Of a stretch of 64,000 nt of DNA, positions 37,909 to 46,966 are shown piece after piece. Each line of letters opens with the position of its first letter. Position 1 is the stretch's first letter. The translations under genes and the position numbers were made by a program. Source of the DNA: Campylobacter sp. RM5004 (GTDB lineage: Bacteria; Campylobacterota; Campylobacteria; Campylobacterales; Campylobacteraceae); assembly GCF_022369455.1 (NCBI RefSeq), contig NZ_CP059599.1, forward strand, positions 400,409 to 464,408. Reading direction: 5' to 3'. The notes under the pieces are model-generated. The model was not told where the DNA came from, did not search any database, and saw only the letters and a program-made list of their open reading frames with translations.

Positions 37909-39945
37909 ATGTTTAAGAAAAAGTTAGCATTTTCTATGTTTTTACTTACAAGTAATTTTATCTTTGCTAATGAAAATATTATTTTAGATGAAGTTGTGGT
38001 AACTGCTAGTGGATATGAGCAAGATATCAAAAACGCACCTGCAACTATAAATATAATCACTCAAGATGATATAAAAAGCAAAAATATCCAAGATTTAGGA
38101 CAAGCTTTAAAAAATATTGCAGGAATTGATGTAAGCTTTAACAATCAAGGAACTAGCAATTTTAGTATTCGTGGTTTTGGTAAGGATTATGTATTAGTTT
38201 TAGTAGATGGGAAAAGAAAAAACAGCATAGCAGGATTTTTTGACCACGATATTAGCCCAAGCGATGGTTTTGCAATTCCACCGATTGAAGCAATAGAAAG
38301 AATTGAAGTAATAAAAGGTGCTAGCTCAACTTTATACGGAAGTGATGCAGTAGGTGGTGTAATCAATATAATTACTAAGAAAAATACAAATAAATTTTAT
38401 GCAAGTTTAAAGTTAAATACCCTTATAAACCAGCATAGTAAGTATGCAAATAGCGGTGGTTTTGAAACATTTTTAAACATTCCTATAACTGATAATTTTA
38501 GTTCAAGCTTTAGAGCAAAGTATTATAAAAAAGGTGCTTCAAAATTAGTTTATCCTAATGGTATTTTAGCAAGTAATCAAGGGGATAAATTACAAAATTA
38601 TAATATAGGAACTAGACTTAATTATAATTTTTTAGACAATCATAATATATATTTTGATTATGAAAGAATTAATTCAGAGATTTTTTATATATCAGATAAG
38701 AGCGAAGAAAGAGATAAAAAAGTAATTCAAGATAATTTCGCATTAGATTATAAAGGCGAGATTGATACTACAAGTATAAATAGCTTTGCACAAACTAATC
38801 TAATAAAAGATAAAAGCGCTAATTCAAAAGGTAAAACAATAGTAATTGATAATAAGCTAATTCATCCTTTTGATTTTGATAAGTTTGGCATTGCGACTTT
38901 AAGTGCTGGGATTAATTATCAATATGAAGATTATAAGGGCGAAAGTGAAAATGAAAGTAAAATGCTAAATGATAAGAAATTAAGTCAGAAAACTTATTCG
39001 CCATATTTAGAATTAGAATATTTTTTGCCAGAAAATCTAACTATTACTCAAGGTTTAAGATATACAAAAAGCAATTTATTTGATAAAGAAATAAGCCCTA
39101 GAATTTATGCTAGTTATAATCTAAATGATAATTTTACTATTAAAGGTGGGGTTTCAAAAGGTTATAAATTACCAAAAATTAAAGAAATTTATAATGGCTT
39201 ATTAGGAACAGTAAGAAGTGGTGGCAGAAATATTTATGGTAATCCTAATTTAAAGCCAGAAAATAGTATTAATTATGAATTAGGATTTTATGTTGATTAT
39301 TTGGATAATAATTTTAGTGTAGTTGGATTTATTACAAAGCTTAAAAACGAAATAGCTCAAGAAAGATTTTCAGATGGTGATTTAATGCCAAATGGCTTAA
39401 TTTGTGAAAAGCCAGCAAGCGCAAGAAATAATCACAAAGTTTGCAGAATTCCTATCAATAAAGATAAAAACACTACAAAAGGAATCGAACTAAGCTTTAA
39501 GAGCGCTAGTTTTAATGGCTTTAGTATTAATTCAAGTTATACATTTATGAATAAAACTTACGATGATAAAGAGAATAGATTTGGCACAAATAGGGTCGAA
39601 GGCTTGCCAAAGCATATAATTAACGCAACGCTAAATTATAAAAAAGATAAATTCTCATCATTTTTTCAAGCAAATGCTAGGCTTAATACATTAAAAGACT
39701 TTAGTGAAGCACCTATAAATAAGCCTAAATATAAAGATTTTTATACATTTGATTTAGGTTTTAATTATGATTTTACAAAGAATTCATCGCTTTCTTTTGT
39801 AGTTTATAACATTTTTGATAAGAATTACTTTAGTCCTTACGAATATGAAACAGGACAAAGAACAAAAACTATGGTTTGGGGCAATGAATATGAAGATTAC
39901 ACTAATAGAAGAAGCTTTTATTTAAGTTTCAAATATGATTTTTAA
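37909..39945 (+). CDS. TonB-dependent receptor (catecholate-siderophore type)
   Basis: A 678-residue outer-membrane receptor. Signal peptide about 1-20, TonB box DEVVVTASGYEQDIKNAP, and a plug with FSIRGFGKDYVLVLVDGKRKN and IERIEVIKGASSTLYGSDAVGGVINIITKK. This is the pattern of FepA/CfrA-like receptors. The barrel ends SFYLSFKYDF. Ten bases separate its stop from the PepSY-like gene, so the receptor, PepSY-like protein and ExbBD-TonB appear to be one operon. AAAGGA precedes the ATG. Confidence 0.9.
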   Translation: MFKKKLAFSMFLLTSNFIFANENIILDEVVVTASGYEQDIKNAPATINIITQDDIKSKNIQDLGQALKNIAGIDVSFNNQGTSNFSIRGFGKDYVLVLVDGKRKNSIAGFFDHDISPSDGFAIPPIEAIERIEVIKGASSTLYGSDAVGGVINIITKKNTNKFYASLKLNTLINQHSKYANSGGFETFLNIPITDNFSSSFRAKYYKKGASKLVYPNGILASNQGDKLQNYNIGTRLNYNFLDNHNIYFDYERINSEIFYISDKSEERDKKVIQDNFALDYKGEIDTTSINSFAQTNLIKDKSANSKGKTIVIDNKLIHPFDFDKFGIATLSAGINYQYEDYKGESENESKMLNDKKLSQKTYSPYLELEYFLPENLTITQGLRYTKSNLFDKEISPRIYASYNLNDNFTIKGGVSKGYKLPKIKEIYNGLLGTVRSGGRNIYGNPNLKPENSINYELGFYVDYLDNNFSVVGFITKLKNEIAQERFSDGDLMPNGLICEKPASARNNHKVCRIPINKDKNTTKGIELSFKSASFNGFSINSSYTFMNKTYDDKENRFGTNRVEGLPKHIINATLNYKKDKFSSFFQANARLNTLKDFSEAPINKPKYKDFYTFDLGFNYDFTKNSSLSFVVYNIFDKNYFSPYEYETGQRTKTMVWGNEYEDYTNRRSFYLSFKYDF

Positions 39946-39954
39946 GGATAAATA

Positions 39955-40497
39955 ATGATTAGTAATAAAACTTGGATGAAAATACATTTGTATTTAAGCT
40001 TATTTTTCTTGCCGATGGCATTAATTTATGCTGTTACGGGAGCTTTTTATATTTTTGGTTACGGAGTAAATGCTGGAGCAAATACTTTAGAAATTAAAAT
40101 AAAAGATGAGGTAAATCACAATAACGCTAAAGATATAATGATAAATCTTATTAAAGAAAATAATTTAAAAATGCCAGATGATACAAGTGTAAAATTTGCA
40201 AGAAATACTTATTCTATGGGAACTTTAAATAATAAATACTTGATTAAATTAGGTAAAGATGAACATAGATTTTTATCTTTTGATAGGAATTTATATGGTG
40301 TTTTATTGCTTTTGCATAAATCTAATGGCGGATTTTGGTTTGATATTTTAGCAGTTGGTTTTGCTGTTGCTTTAGTGATTTTTTATATCTCAGGGCTTTT
40401 TTTAACAGCGTTTTGTAAAAGAGATAAAAAGGGTGCTTTAATATCTACAATTTTAGGCATTGTTATTACAGCATTATGTGTTTATTTTAGTATTTAG
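39955..40497 (+). CDS. PepSY-associated membrane protein
   Basis: A 180-residue protein. Helix 1 (MKIHLYLSLFFLPMALIYAVTGAFYIF) matches the start of PepSY-TM iron-linked proteins. A periplasmic PepSY-like segment (40-115) is followed by LLLLHKSNGGFWFDILAVGFAVALVIFYISGLFL and a last helix. Short relatives of this family lie in siderophore operons and may reduce or release iron; that role is inferred from context. AAGGATAA precedes the ATG. Confidence 0.75.
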   Translation: MISNKTWMKIHLYLSLFFLPMALIYAVTGAFYIFGYGVNAGANTLEIKIKDEVNHNNAKDIMINLIKENNLKMPDDTSVKFARNTYSMGTLNNKYLIKLGKDEHRFLSFDRNLYGVLLLLHKSNGGFWFDILAVGFAVALVIFYISGLFLTAFCKRDKKGALISTILGIVITALCVYFSI

Positions 40498-40505
40498 GAG
40501 AAGAG

Positions 40506-40928
40506 ATGGAATTTTTAAAAGAATATTTGGATTATTTTGTTTTTGCTATTTTGTTTTTTATGAGTTTTTTAGTTTTAGCATTTAGTATTGAAAGGCTTAT
40601 ATTTTTTAGCAATGTAAAGGTAAATAATTATAAAAATAAAAATGAGTTAGAAGTAGCGCTTAGCAAAAATCTTACCTGTCTTTACATCGTTTATCAAAAT
40701 GCACCTTATATCGGGCTTTTAGGCACGGTTATTGGAATTATGATTACTTTTTATGATATGGCAAATGCTGCTAGCATGGATGCAAAAAACATTATGCTAG
40801 GACTTTCACTTGCTCTTAAAGCAACGGCACTTGGACTTGTTGTAGCAATTCCTACTCTTATGATATACAACGCTTTTAATAGAAAAGTAGAAGTAAAATT
40901 AGCAGAGTTTGGCAATGAGAGTAAATAA
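40506..40928 (+). CDS. exbB: ExbB/MotA-TolQ family proton channel
   Basis: A 140-residue protein with three helices. APYIGLLGTVIGIMITFYDM and LKATALGLVVAIPTLMIYNAF are the conserved ExbB/TolQ helices lining the proton path. With ExbD and TonB it drives the outer-membrane receptors. AGGAGAAG precedes the ATG, and the end overlaps exbD by 20 bases. It is on the short side for ExbB, as in other campylobacters. Confidence 0.9.
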   Translation: MEFLKEYLDYFVFAILFFMSFLVLAFSIERLIFFSNVKVNNYKNKNELEVALSKNLTCLYIVYQNAPYIGLLGTVIGIMITFYDMANAASMDAKNIMLGLSLALKATALGLVVAIPTLMIYNAFNRKVEVKLAEFGNESK

Positions 40929-41289
40929 AGAAGGCTTAAATCTAGTTCCATTCATTGATATTATGCTGGTTTTACTATGTATTGTGCTAAGTGTTAGCAC
41001 TTTTATAGCAGAAGAAAAAATCGCTATAAACTTACCAAAATCAGAAAATAGTGTAAGTGTAGAAGATAAGCAAAAGACTTTTATTAGTATTAATGAAAAT
41101 GGTGAGTTTTTTTACAATGACAAAGCTTTAAACTACGAAGAACTAAAGTCTAGCTTAAATAATATAAGTAAAGATGAAATAATTATTTTACGCTCAGACG
41201 AAAACGCTAGTTATAAGTATTTTGTAATGGTAATAGATTTGTTAAAAGAATTAAGACATGAAAATTTCGCTATTGCAACACAAAAATAA
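40909..41289 (+). CDS. exbD: ExbD/TolR biopolymer transport protein
   Basis: A 126-residue single-helix protein. NLVPFIDIMLVLLCIVLSVSTFI contains the essential aspartate (Asp in FIDIML) in the membrane segment, and a periplasmic domain follows (KTFISINENGEFFYND, then IILRSDENASYKYF). It forms the energising motor with ExbB. The gene overlaps both neighbours. A start at 40915 instead of 40909 is possible. Confidence 0.9.
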   Translation: MAMRVNKEGLNLVPFIDIMLVLLCIVLSVSTFIAEEKIAINLPKSENSVSVEDKQKTFISINENGEFFYNDKALNYEELKSSLNNISKDEIIILRSDENASYKYFVMVIDLLKELRHENFAIATQK

Positions 41290-41929
41290 AATCGCATTTT
41301 TTATCTCCTTTTTAATTCATGCGATTTTGTTGGTGTATTTTTTAAAATTCGATGTAAAGGCAAGTGAGATTAAGAATGATAAGGCATTATCGGTGCTTTT
41401 TTATACTCCTAGCGTAGCTATTAAAGAAGAAGTGATTAAAGAAGAGATTATAGAAGAGCCGCTAGCTATTAAGAAAAAACATTTCAAAAAGCCAAAAAAG
41501 GAATTTAAAAAAGAAAGAAAAAAGGAAGTAAAAAAAGAAATTAAAGAAGAACAAGTAATTAAAGAAGAAGCAAAACAAGAAATAAACGAAGTAAATAATC
41601 AAGTAAGCAATATAAAGGATAATAAGCCAAGCAATGAAACAATGGCTGGTGGAAATACTAAAGATGAGCTTATATCTCATATACAATCAGTATTGAATAA
41701 AAGTGCTAAGAAAAATTATCCTATGAGTTCTAGAAAAAGAAGAGAACAAGGAATTGTGGTTGTTGGATTTACTTATGATTATGGAAATGCAAGAAATATA
41801 AAAATTATCAAAGCATCAAAATACGAAAACTTAAATCAAGCAGGTATTAAAAGCGTAGAAAATGCTAAATTTAAAAGATATGATAGAATTTTAGATATTA
41901 GCGTTCCACTTAAATTTAGCCTACATTAA
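41258..41929 (+). CDS. tonB: TonB energy transducer
   Basis: A 223-residue protein. An N-terminal helix (AFFISFLIHAILLVYFL, with the His typical of TonB) is followed by a long Lys/Glu linker (about 55-120), poor in proline compared with E. coli TonB. A C-terminal TonB domain follows (SSRKRREQGIVVVGFTYDYGNARNIKIIKAS and GIKSVENAKFKRYD). It transfers proton-motive force to the two receptors upstream. It overlaps exbD by 32 bases and ends at a repeat hairpin. Confidence 0.88.
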   Translation: MKISLLQHKNKIAFFISFLIHAILLVYFLKFDVKASEIKNDKALSVLFYTPSVAIKEEVIKEEIIEEPLAIKKKHFKKPKKEFKKERKKEVKKEIKEEQVIKEEAKQEINEVNNQVSNIKDNKPSNETMAGGNTKDELISHIQSVLNKSAKKNYPMSSRKRREQGIVVVGFTYDYGNARNIKIIKASKYENLNQAGIKSVENAKFKRYDRILDISVPLKFSLH

Positions 41930-41933
41930 AATA

Positions 41934-41965
41934 AATTCCTATTTTAAGAATTTGAAATAGGAATT
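41934..41965. terminator. Inverted pair of the dispersed repeat after tonB
   Basis: AATTCCTATTT (41934-41944) pairs with AAATAGGAATT (41955-41965), an 11-bp stem directly after the tonB stop. It probably ends the iron operon. Confidence 0.65.
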
Positions 41966-42023
41966 ACACTGCAATATTAAATAATTTTATTATTATATGC
42001 AATAAAAATTATAAGGATAAATT

Positions 42024-42545
42024 ATGAAAAAACCCACAAAAGCACAAATGAAATTAATTCAAAAACTACCATTTAAATATCAAATAATAGCTTTAATTAT
42101 ATTTTTAGTTGTTGCAAATTTTTCTTATTTTAGCTCTTTTACTAAAGAATATTCACTAGAGCATGTAAGTGATGGAGATACTATAACCTTACTTACAAAA
42201 GGAGAAAAAATAAAAGTTAGATTTTATGGTATAGACGCACCTGAGAGTGCTCAAGAATACGGGCAGTTTTGTAAAGATATGTTAGGAGATTTTTTAAAAG
42301 GAAAAGAGATTAAATTAGAAATAAAAGATAAGGATAAATACGGAAGAGTAGTAGGTATAGTTTATGCGAATAATGAAGATATAAACCAAAAAATGGTAAG
42401 AAATGGATGTGCTTGGTCTTATCAAAATTACACTAAAAAATATTTAGAAGATGAAAAATATGCAAGAGCAAACAAATTAGGCTTATGGCAAAGCAAAAAC
42501 CCACAAAATCCAAGAGATTTTAGATTAGAACATAAAAGAAATTAA
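42024..42545 (+). CDS. Thermonuclease-family (SNase) membrane-anchored nuclease
   Basis: A 173-residue protein with one N-terminal helix (about 19-38) that exports or anchors it. The staphylococcal-nuclease fold follows: HVSDGDTITLL, KVRFYGIDAPES (Arg and Asp), KDKYGRVVGIVY (Arg) and NGCAWSYQNY. The catalytic set appears intact. It should cut DNA or RNA in the periplasm. C. jejuni has an extracellular nuclease of this kind that limits natural transformation; whether this one does so is unknown. AAGGATAA precedes the ATG. Confidence 0.88.
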   Translation: MKKPTKAQMKLIQKLPFKYQIIALIIFLVVANFSYFSSFTKEYSLEHVSDGDTITLLTKGEKIKVRFYGIDAPESAQEYGQFCKDMLGDFLKGKEIKLEIKDKDKYGRVVGIVYANNEDINQKMVRNGCAWSYQNYTKKYLEDEKYARANKLGLWQSKNPQNPRDFRLEHKRN

Positions 42546-42598
42546 TTAGCAAATATTTTATGCTATCTTTTAATTTTAAATTATAACAAGGAGTAGCT

Positions 42599-42754
42599 AT
42601 GGGATTTTTTGACAAAATAAAAGCAGCTTGTGGAATTCCTGATTATGAAGCTTACTTAAAAGAGCATAAGGAAAAGCACCCAAACGAAGAGCCTTTAAGC
42701 AAAGAAGAGTTCTTAAAGCGTGAAAAAGAACGCCTTAACTCAAATTGTGCTTGA
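42599..42754 (+). CDS. YbdD/YjiX-like small protein
   Basis: A 51-residue protein. CGIPDYEAYLKEHKEKHP followed by PLSKEEFLKREKERL is the signature of the YbdD/YjiX family. Members usually sit next to CstA/BtsT pyruvate or peptide transporters, but no such transporter is nearby. AAGGAG precedes the ATG by five bases. A shortened relative follows 50 bases downstream. Confidence 0.82.
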   Translation: MGFFDKIKAACGIPDYEAYLKEHKEKHPNEEPLSKEEFLKREKERLNSNCA

Positions 42755-42803
42755 GGTTAATTAAGAAGCAAGTTTGCTTATACAAGTTAATTAAGGACAA
42801 GCA

Positions 42804-42935
42804 ATGTTTAAGAAAATTTTAGAAGTTTTTAAAACAAAAACACAAAGCTATGAAAGCTATTTAGCAGAGTGTGAAAAAAATGGCGTAAAGCCAAAAAGTA
42901 AAGAAGAATTTCAAGCAGTTAAAAAAAGTTGCTGA
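42804..42935 (+). CDS. Second, shortened YbdD-like small protein
   Basis: A 43-residue ORF with AAGGACA before the ATG. YESYLAECEKNGVKPKSKEEF aligns with the YEAYLKEHKEKHP and SKEEF of the preceding protein. The GIPD turn is replaced by KTKTQS. Both end with a cysteine at or near the C terminus. It looks like a diverged tandem duplicate. Confidence 0.65.
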   Translation: MFKKILEVFKTKTQSYESYLAECEKNGVKPKSKEEFQAVKKSC

Positions 42936-42968
42936 ATATTTAAAAGAAACTAGTTAGTTTATACAAAA

Positions 42969-43018
42969 ATCTCCTTTTTTAGGAGATACTTTACTCTTAG
43001 CTTTACTGATAAAGCTAA
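42969..43018. terminator. Two hairpins after the small YbdD-like genes
   Basis: ATCTCCT (42969-42975) pairs with AGGAGAT (42981-42987) across a T5 loop. TTAGCTTT (42998-43005) pairs with AAAGCTAA (43011-43018). They fill the 160-base gap before the Rrf2 gene. Confidence 0.5.
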
Positions 43019-43095
43019 TCAATAATCACTATAATTTAATTCGTGTATTAAATAAAAAAAGTTAAGATTTATATAAAAAATATTTAAGGAAAATT

Positions 43096-43494
43096 ATGTT
43101 ATTTACAAGAGCAAGTGAGTATGCTTTAATTAGTTTAATTTATATAGCAAAACATCAAAGCCCAGTTGATGTAGATACTTTATCAAATGAATTAAATATA
43201 CCAAGAAGTTTTTTAGCAAAAATTTTACAAAATCTAGCAAGAGCTGATATTTTAAAATCCTATAAAGGTATAAATGGCGGCTTTATTTTAGCAAAAGATG
43301 CAAGTAAAATAAATATAAAAGATGTGATAATTTCGGCTGAGAAAAAAGAGCCTTTAGTATTTGAATGTAGTGGCGATGATAAATGCCCTAATAATAGGCA
43401 TGATACTTGCAAGATTTATCCAATAATCAATAATCTTCAGAATAAAATTAATGTGTTTTTAACAAATATTACGCTTGAACAGATTTTAAAATAA
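43096..43494 (+). CDS. Rrf2-family regulator (IscR/NsrR-like)
   Basis: A 132-residue winged-helix regulator. MLFTRASEYALISLIYIAKH and IPRSFLAKILQNLARADILKSYKGINGGFILAK are the Rrf2 DNA-binding domain. Three cysteines (ECSGDDKCPNNRHDTCKIYP, about 95-112) match the Fe-S ligand loop of IscR/NsrR, so it likely senses iron-sulphur status, NO or oxidants. The stop overlaps the flhA ATG (TAATG), the same pairing as in C. jejuni. AAGGA precedes the ATG. Confidence 0.9.
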   Translation: MLFTRASEYALISLIYIAKHQSPVDVDTLSNELNIPRSFLAKILQNLARADILKSYKGINGGFILAKDASKINIKDVIISAEKKEPLVFECSGDDKCPNNRHDTCKIYPIINNLQNKINVFLTNITLEQILK

Positions 43495-45668
43495 TGGCAG
43501 GACAGACAAAAAGTATAGGGGAATTAGTAGCTCCGTATTTAGCACCGGTGCTAAAATTCAAAAGCCTTACAATGGTGTTTTTAATAGTTGCTATTTTAGC
43601 AATTATTATTGTTCCATTGCCTTCGGGAATACTTGATTTTTGTCTTGCTTTAAGTATTGCAATATCGGTGCTTATGATATTGATTTCAATGTATATACCA
43701 AAGCCAACTGATCTTACAACCTTTCCTACCTTAATATTGGTAATTACTCTTTTTAGATTAAGTCTAAACATAGCAACAACAAGAATGATTTTAAGCAAAG
43801 GTCATGAAGGACCTGCTGCAGTTAGCGATATAATCGCAAGTTTTGGCGAATTCGTTGTAGGTGGAAATTATGTAATAGGGGTGGTTGTTTTTTGTATATT
43901 AGTTTTAATTAATTTCATGGTTGTAACAAAGGGTTCAACTCGTGTAAGCGAAGTTCAAGCAAGATTTACACTAGACGCAATGCCAGGAAAGCAAATGGCA
44001 ATTGATGCGGACTTAAACGCAGGTCTTATTACAGAAGAACAAGCTAGAGAAAGACGCCAAGAAATCATAGGAGAAGCAAACTTCTATGGAGCTATGGATG
44101 GATCTTCTAAGTTTATTAAGGGTGATGCGGTAGCTGGTATTATTATTACTATCGTTAACGTTGTTGGTGGCTTAATGATAGGTATGTTTCAGCATGATAT
44201 GGATATTTCGCTAGCAGCTTCTTATTATACTATTTTAACAATAGGCGATGGTCTAGTATCTCAAATACCAGGTCTTATTACTTCAACTGCAACAGCGATA
44301 ATAATTACTCGTGCAAGTAAAGAAGAAAAACCGTTTGCTGAAAAATCTTTAGAGCAATTATTTGGCGATGCTCAAACATTGTTTATAGTAGGCTTTATTT
44401 TATTTGTTTTTGCTTTAGTTCCTGGTCTTCCTACGCTTTCTTTGGGTTTTATGGCTTTTGTCTTTTCTGGTTTAGGCTATTTAATGCTTAAAACTAAAGA
44501 TGAAAATTTCTTAAAGACAAAAACAAAGCCAAAAACACAAGCAGGACAACAAGCGCCTACAAGTGCAGGTGCAACACCAAGCACACCACCTAAAAAGAGT
44601 GAAGCAGAAATTGCAGCTGAAAGAAAGAAAAAGACAGAAGATAGCTTAAAACTTGAAATGTTAGAGCTTCAAATAGGTTATTCTTTGCTTAAAATTGCTG
44701 AAAATGACTTAGTAGATAGAATTCCTACAATGCGTCAAACAATAGCTAAAAACTTAGGCTTTTTAATGCAAGATATAAGAATTACTGATAACTTGCAGTT
44801 ACAACCTAATGAATATTGCTTTATTATAAGAGGAATTCCTGTTGCAAAAAATATTATTTATCCTGATAAATTTTTGGCAATTGATAATGGTTTTGATGAA
44901 ACTGATGAGCTTGAAGGTATTGAAGTGATTGAGCCTGCTTTTGGTTCAAAAGCTATTTGGATTGATCCAAGCGAGAAAAACAAAGCTACTATGAGTGGTT
45001 ATGTTGTAGCTCATCCAGGAGCTGTGATTTGTACTCATATTAGTGAATTAATCAAGCAAAATGCTGCCGAGCTTTTAACTTTACAAGAAGTGCATTATTT
45101 ATTAGAAAAATTAAAAGCAACCCAAAGCATTGTTGTAGATGAATGCTTAAAAGTAGCTCCTATTAGCTTAATTCAAAAGGTTTTAAGACAATTATTAAAA
45201 GATCAAATCCCTATTAAAGATATGGGAAGTATTTTAGAACAAATCATAGTTTTAGCAAAAGTTACTCAAGACGAAGATATTATAACCGATCATGTAAGAG
45301 TTGCTTTAAATAGGGTTATTACTAATTTATATTTAGATGAGAACGGCACTTTACAATTTTACGCATTTTCAAATAAGGTAAATGCAAGATTGCAAGAAAT
45401 GTTAGTAACAAATAAATTAGGAAATATTACCTTGGCTATTAACATGGAGCAAACTCATGCACTATATACTGCATTAAACGATAAGGTAAATGAGCATTAT
45501 AGTATGCAATCTAGTGCTTTTGTATTATTAGTAGAATCTAATGTAAGAAGAAAAATAGCTGAAATTTGTATGAAATATGGCTTAAAGCAAGTTGTTGTAT
45601 TAGCGTTTTCAGAAATGGCAAATAATACAAACTTTAATAACTTAGGCAATATTGATGCAGATATTTAG
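43494..45668 (+). CDS. flhA: Flagellar export gate protein FlhA
   Basis: A 724-residue type III export-gate protein. About eight N-terminal helices include the FHIPEP signature region (TTFPTLILVITLFRLSLNIATTRMIL) and the cytoplasmic loop GDAMPGKQMAIDADLNAGLI-type motif, here as TLDAMPGKQMAIDADLNAG. The C-terminal cytoplasmic domain (from about 360) includes the GSILEQII and KQVVVLAFSE segments that bind chaperone-substrate complexes. It is required for flagellar assembly and, in campylobacters, for switching on the sigma-54 flagellar genes. Length and neighbour match C. jejuni. Confidence 0.97.
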   Translation: MAGQTKSIGELVAPYLAPVLKFKSLTMVFLIVAILAIIIVPLPSGILDFCLALSIAISVLMILISMYIPKPTDLTTFPTLILVITLFRLSLNIATTRMILSKGHEGPAAVSDIIASFGEFVVGGNYVIGVVVFCILVLINFMVVTKGSTRVSEVQARFTLDAMPGKQMAIDADLNAGLITEEQARERRQEIIGEANFYGAMDGSSKFIKGDAVAGIIITIVNVVGGLMIGMFQHDMDISLAASYYTILTIGDGLVSQIPGLITSTATAIIITRASKEEKPFAEKSLEQLFGDAQTLFIVGFILFVFALVPGLPTLSLGFMAFVFSGLGYLMLKTKDENFLKTKTKPKTQAGQQAPTSAGATPSTPPKKSEAEIAAERKKKTEDSLKLEMLELQIGYSLLKIAENDLVDRIPTMRQTIAKNLGFLMQDIRITDNLQLQPNEYCFIIRGIPVAKNIIYPDKFLAIDNGFDETDELEGIEVIEPAFGSKAIWIDPSEKNKATMSGYVVAHPGAVICTHISELIKQNAAELLTLQEVHYLLEKLKATQSIVVDECLKVAPISLIQKVLRQLLKDQIPIKDMGSILEQIIVLAKVTQDEDIITDHVRVALNRVITNLYLDENGTLQFYAFSNKVNARLQEMLVTNKLGNITLAINMEQTHALYTALNDKVNEHYSMQSSAFVLLVESNVRRKIAEICMKYGLKQVVVLAFSEMANNTNFNNLGNIDADI

Positions 45669-45679
45669 AAAGGAAAATA

Positions 45680-46702
45680 ATGAAGATATATCACTTAAGC
45701 CATACTGATTTAGATGGATATGGCTGTCAATATGTAGTAGCTAATTATTTTAAAAATTGTGAATTTTATAATTCTAATTATGGCAAAGAAATTGAAGAAA
45801 GATTTGATGAAATCATACAAAAAATAGAAGCAAATCCAAATGAATTAGCACTTATTTTAATAACCGATGTAAATCCAGTTGATAGTGTTTGCGAAGATTT
45901 TAGCAATAGGGTTGCAAAGTTAGAAAATGCTAAATTATTATTACTAGATCATCACCAAACAGGCAAGGCTTGTATGGAAAAATATCCGTGGTATTTGCTA
46001 GATAGCTCAAGGTGTGCTACTAAGATTACTTATGATTTTTTTAGCAAAATTTTTGGCGAAGATAAAGAGCTTAGTTTAATGGTTGATATTATTAATAGTA
46101 TTGATATTTGGCTAAGTGATAATAAGCATTTTGAACTGGGCAAAATTTTAATGCAAATAATTGCAAGTAGTAAAGAGATTAATAGAGTTATGTTTTCTAA
46201 GCAAAACCATGCTTATATGTTCTTTTTATTAAATAAAGCTAAAGAATTTTTTCACCTAAATGAGCCACATATTGCATTAGAAGATGCAACACATAAAATT
46301 AAAAAAGAGTTCTTTAAAAGCAATAAAAACGATACTTTATGCAATCTAATAAGTGATTATTTAGTAAGAATTTTAAGCGAAAACAAAGAAGATTACACAA
46401 TATATTATAAAGACAAAAAAGGCTTATTAGTTTATGATATAGGCAATGTTAGCGTAATAGGTAATGATTTTTTAGTTAAAAATCCTGAATATGATTTCTT
46501 TTTAGAAATAAATCCAGGCAAGAAAATATCTCTTAGAGCAAATAATAAAATAGATGTAAGTTTATTTGCTAAGACTGCATTTAATGGTGGCGGACACGCT
46601 AATGCAAGTGGCGGAATATTTTCATCTTATAAAGATTCTAATGTATATTCTAAAATCTACGAACAAACTAAAACTTATTTGGAGAAATTTAATGAAAAAT
46701 GA
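45680..46702 (+). CDS. DHH-family phosphoesterase
   Basis: A 340-residue protein. SHTDLDGYGCQY (Asp motif), ILITDVNP, LLLDHHQTG (the DHH) and the C-terminal FNGGGHANASGGIFSSY (DHHA1) are all present. The family includes nano-RNases and cyclic-dinucleotide hydrolases; the fold suits 3'-5' cleavage of short oligonucleotides. It lies 11 bases after flhA with AAAGGA before the ATG, and overlaps the next small gene by 11 bases. Confidence 0.88.
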   Translation: MKIYHLSHTDLDGYGCQYVVANYFKNCEFYNSNYGKEIEERFDEIIQKIEANPNELALILITDVNPVDSVCEDFSNRVAKLENAKLLLLDHHQTGKACMEKYPWYLLDSSRCATKITYDFFSKIFGEDKELSLMVDIINSIDIWLSDNKHFELGKILMQIIASSKEINRVMFSKQNHAYMFFLLNKAKEFFHLNEPHIALEDATHKIKKEFFKSNKNDTLCNLISDYLVRILSENKEDYTIYYKDKKGLLVYDIGNVSVIGNDFLVKNPEYDFFLEINPGKKISLRANNKIDVSLFAKTAFNGGGHANASGGIFSSYKDSNVYSKIYEQTKTYLEKFNEK

Positions 46703-46907
46703 AGAAATTGAAGATTTAATGCTAGAAATTGCTTTAATGCATAAAGCAGCTTTATATTATGCAGGAGTTAAGGAAAATTGTTTAGAAAAAGCAGCTTTTG
46801 CATATCTTGAATTAATTGATGAGGTTGATTGCGAAGATGACTTCGAACTTATTATAAAAACGATGGAATTATTAAAGAAAAAACACCCTGAGTTTTTTAA
46901 TAATTAA
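46692..46907 (+). CDS. Small conserved hypothetical protein
   Basis: A 71-residue acidic protein, helical by appearance (MKNEEIEDLMLEIALMH at the start, ELLKKKHPEFFNN at the end). GGAG lies eight bases before the ATG at 46692, inside the DHH gene, so the two are coupled. A longer in-frame reading from 46566 lies wholly inside the DHH gene and is not credible. No family is recognised. Confidence 0.75.
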   Translation: MKNEEIEDLMLEIALMHKAALYYAGVKENCLEKAAFAYLELIDEVDCEDDFELIIKTMELLKKKHPEFFNN

Positions 46908-46911
46908 TCTA

Positions 46912-46941
46912 AAGAATTTGAAATAGGAATTTCAAATTCTT
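46912..46941. terminator. Self-folding dispersed repeat before polA
   Basis: The repeat is followed by TTTCAAATTCTT, so AAGAATTTGAAA (46912-46923) pairs with TTTCAAATTCTT (46930-46941), leaving TAGGAA in the loop. It forms a 12-bp hairpin between the small hypothetical gene and polA. Confidence 0.65.
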
Positions 46942-46966
46942 AAAATCTACTTTAAAGGTTGCTAAT

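Noticed and set aside
46566-46691. Upstream extension of the small hypothetical gene
   Set aside because: It lies inside the conserved DHHA1 end of the phosphoesterase in another frame; the ATG at 46692 has its own GGAG.
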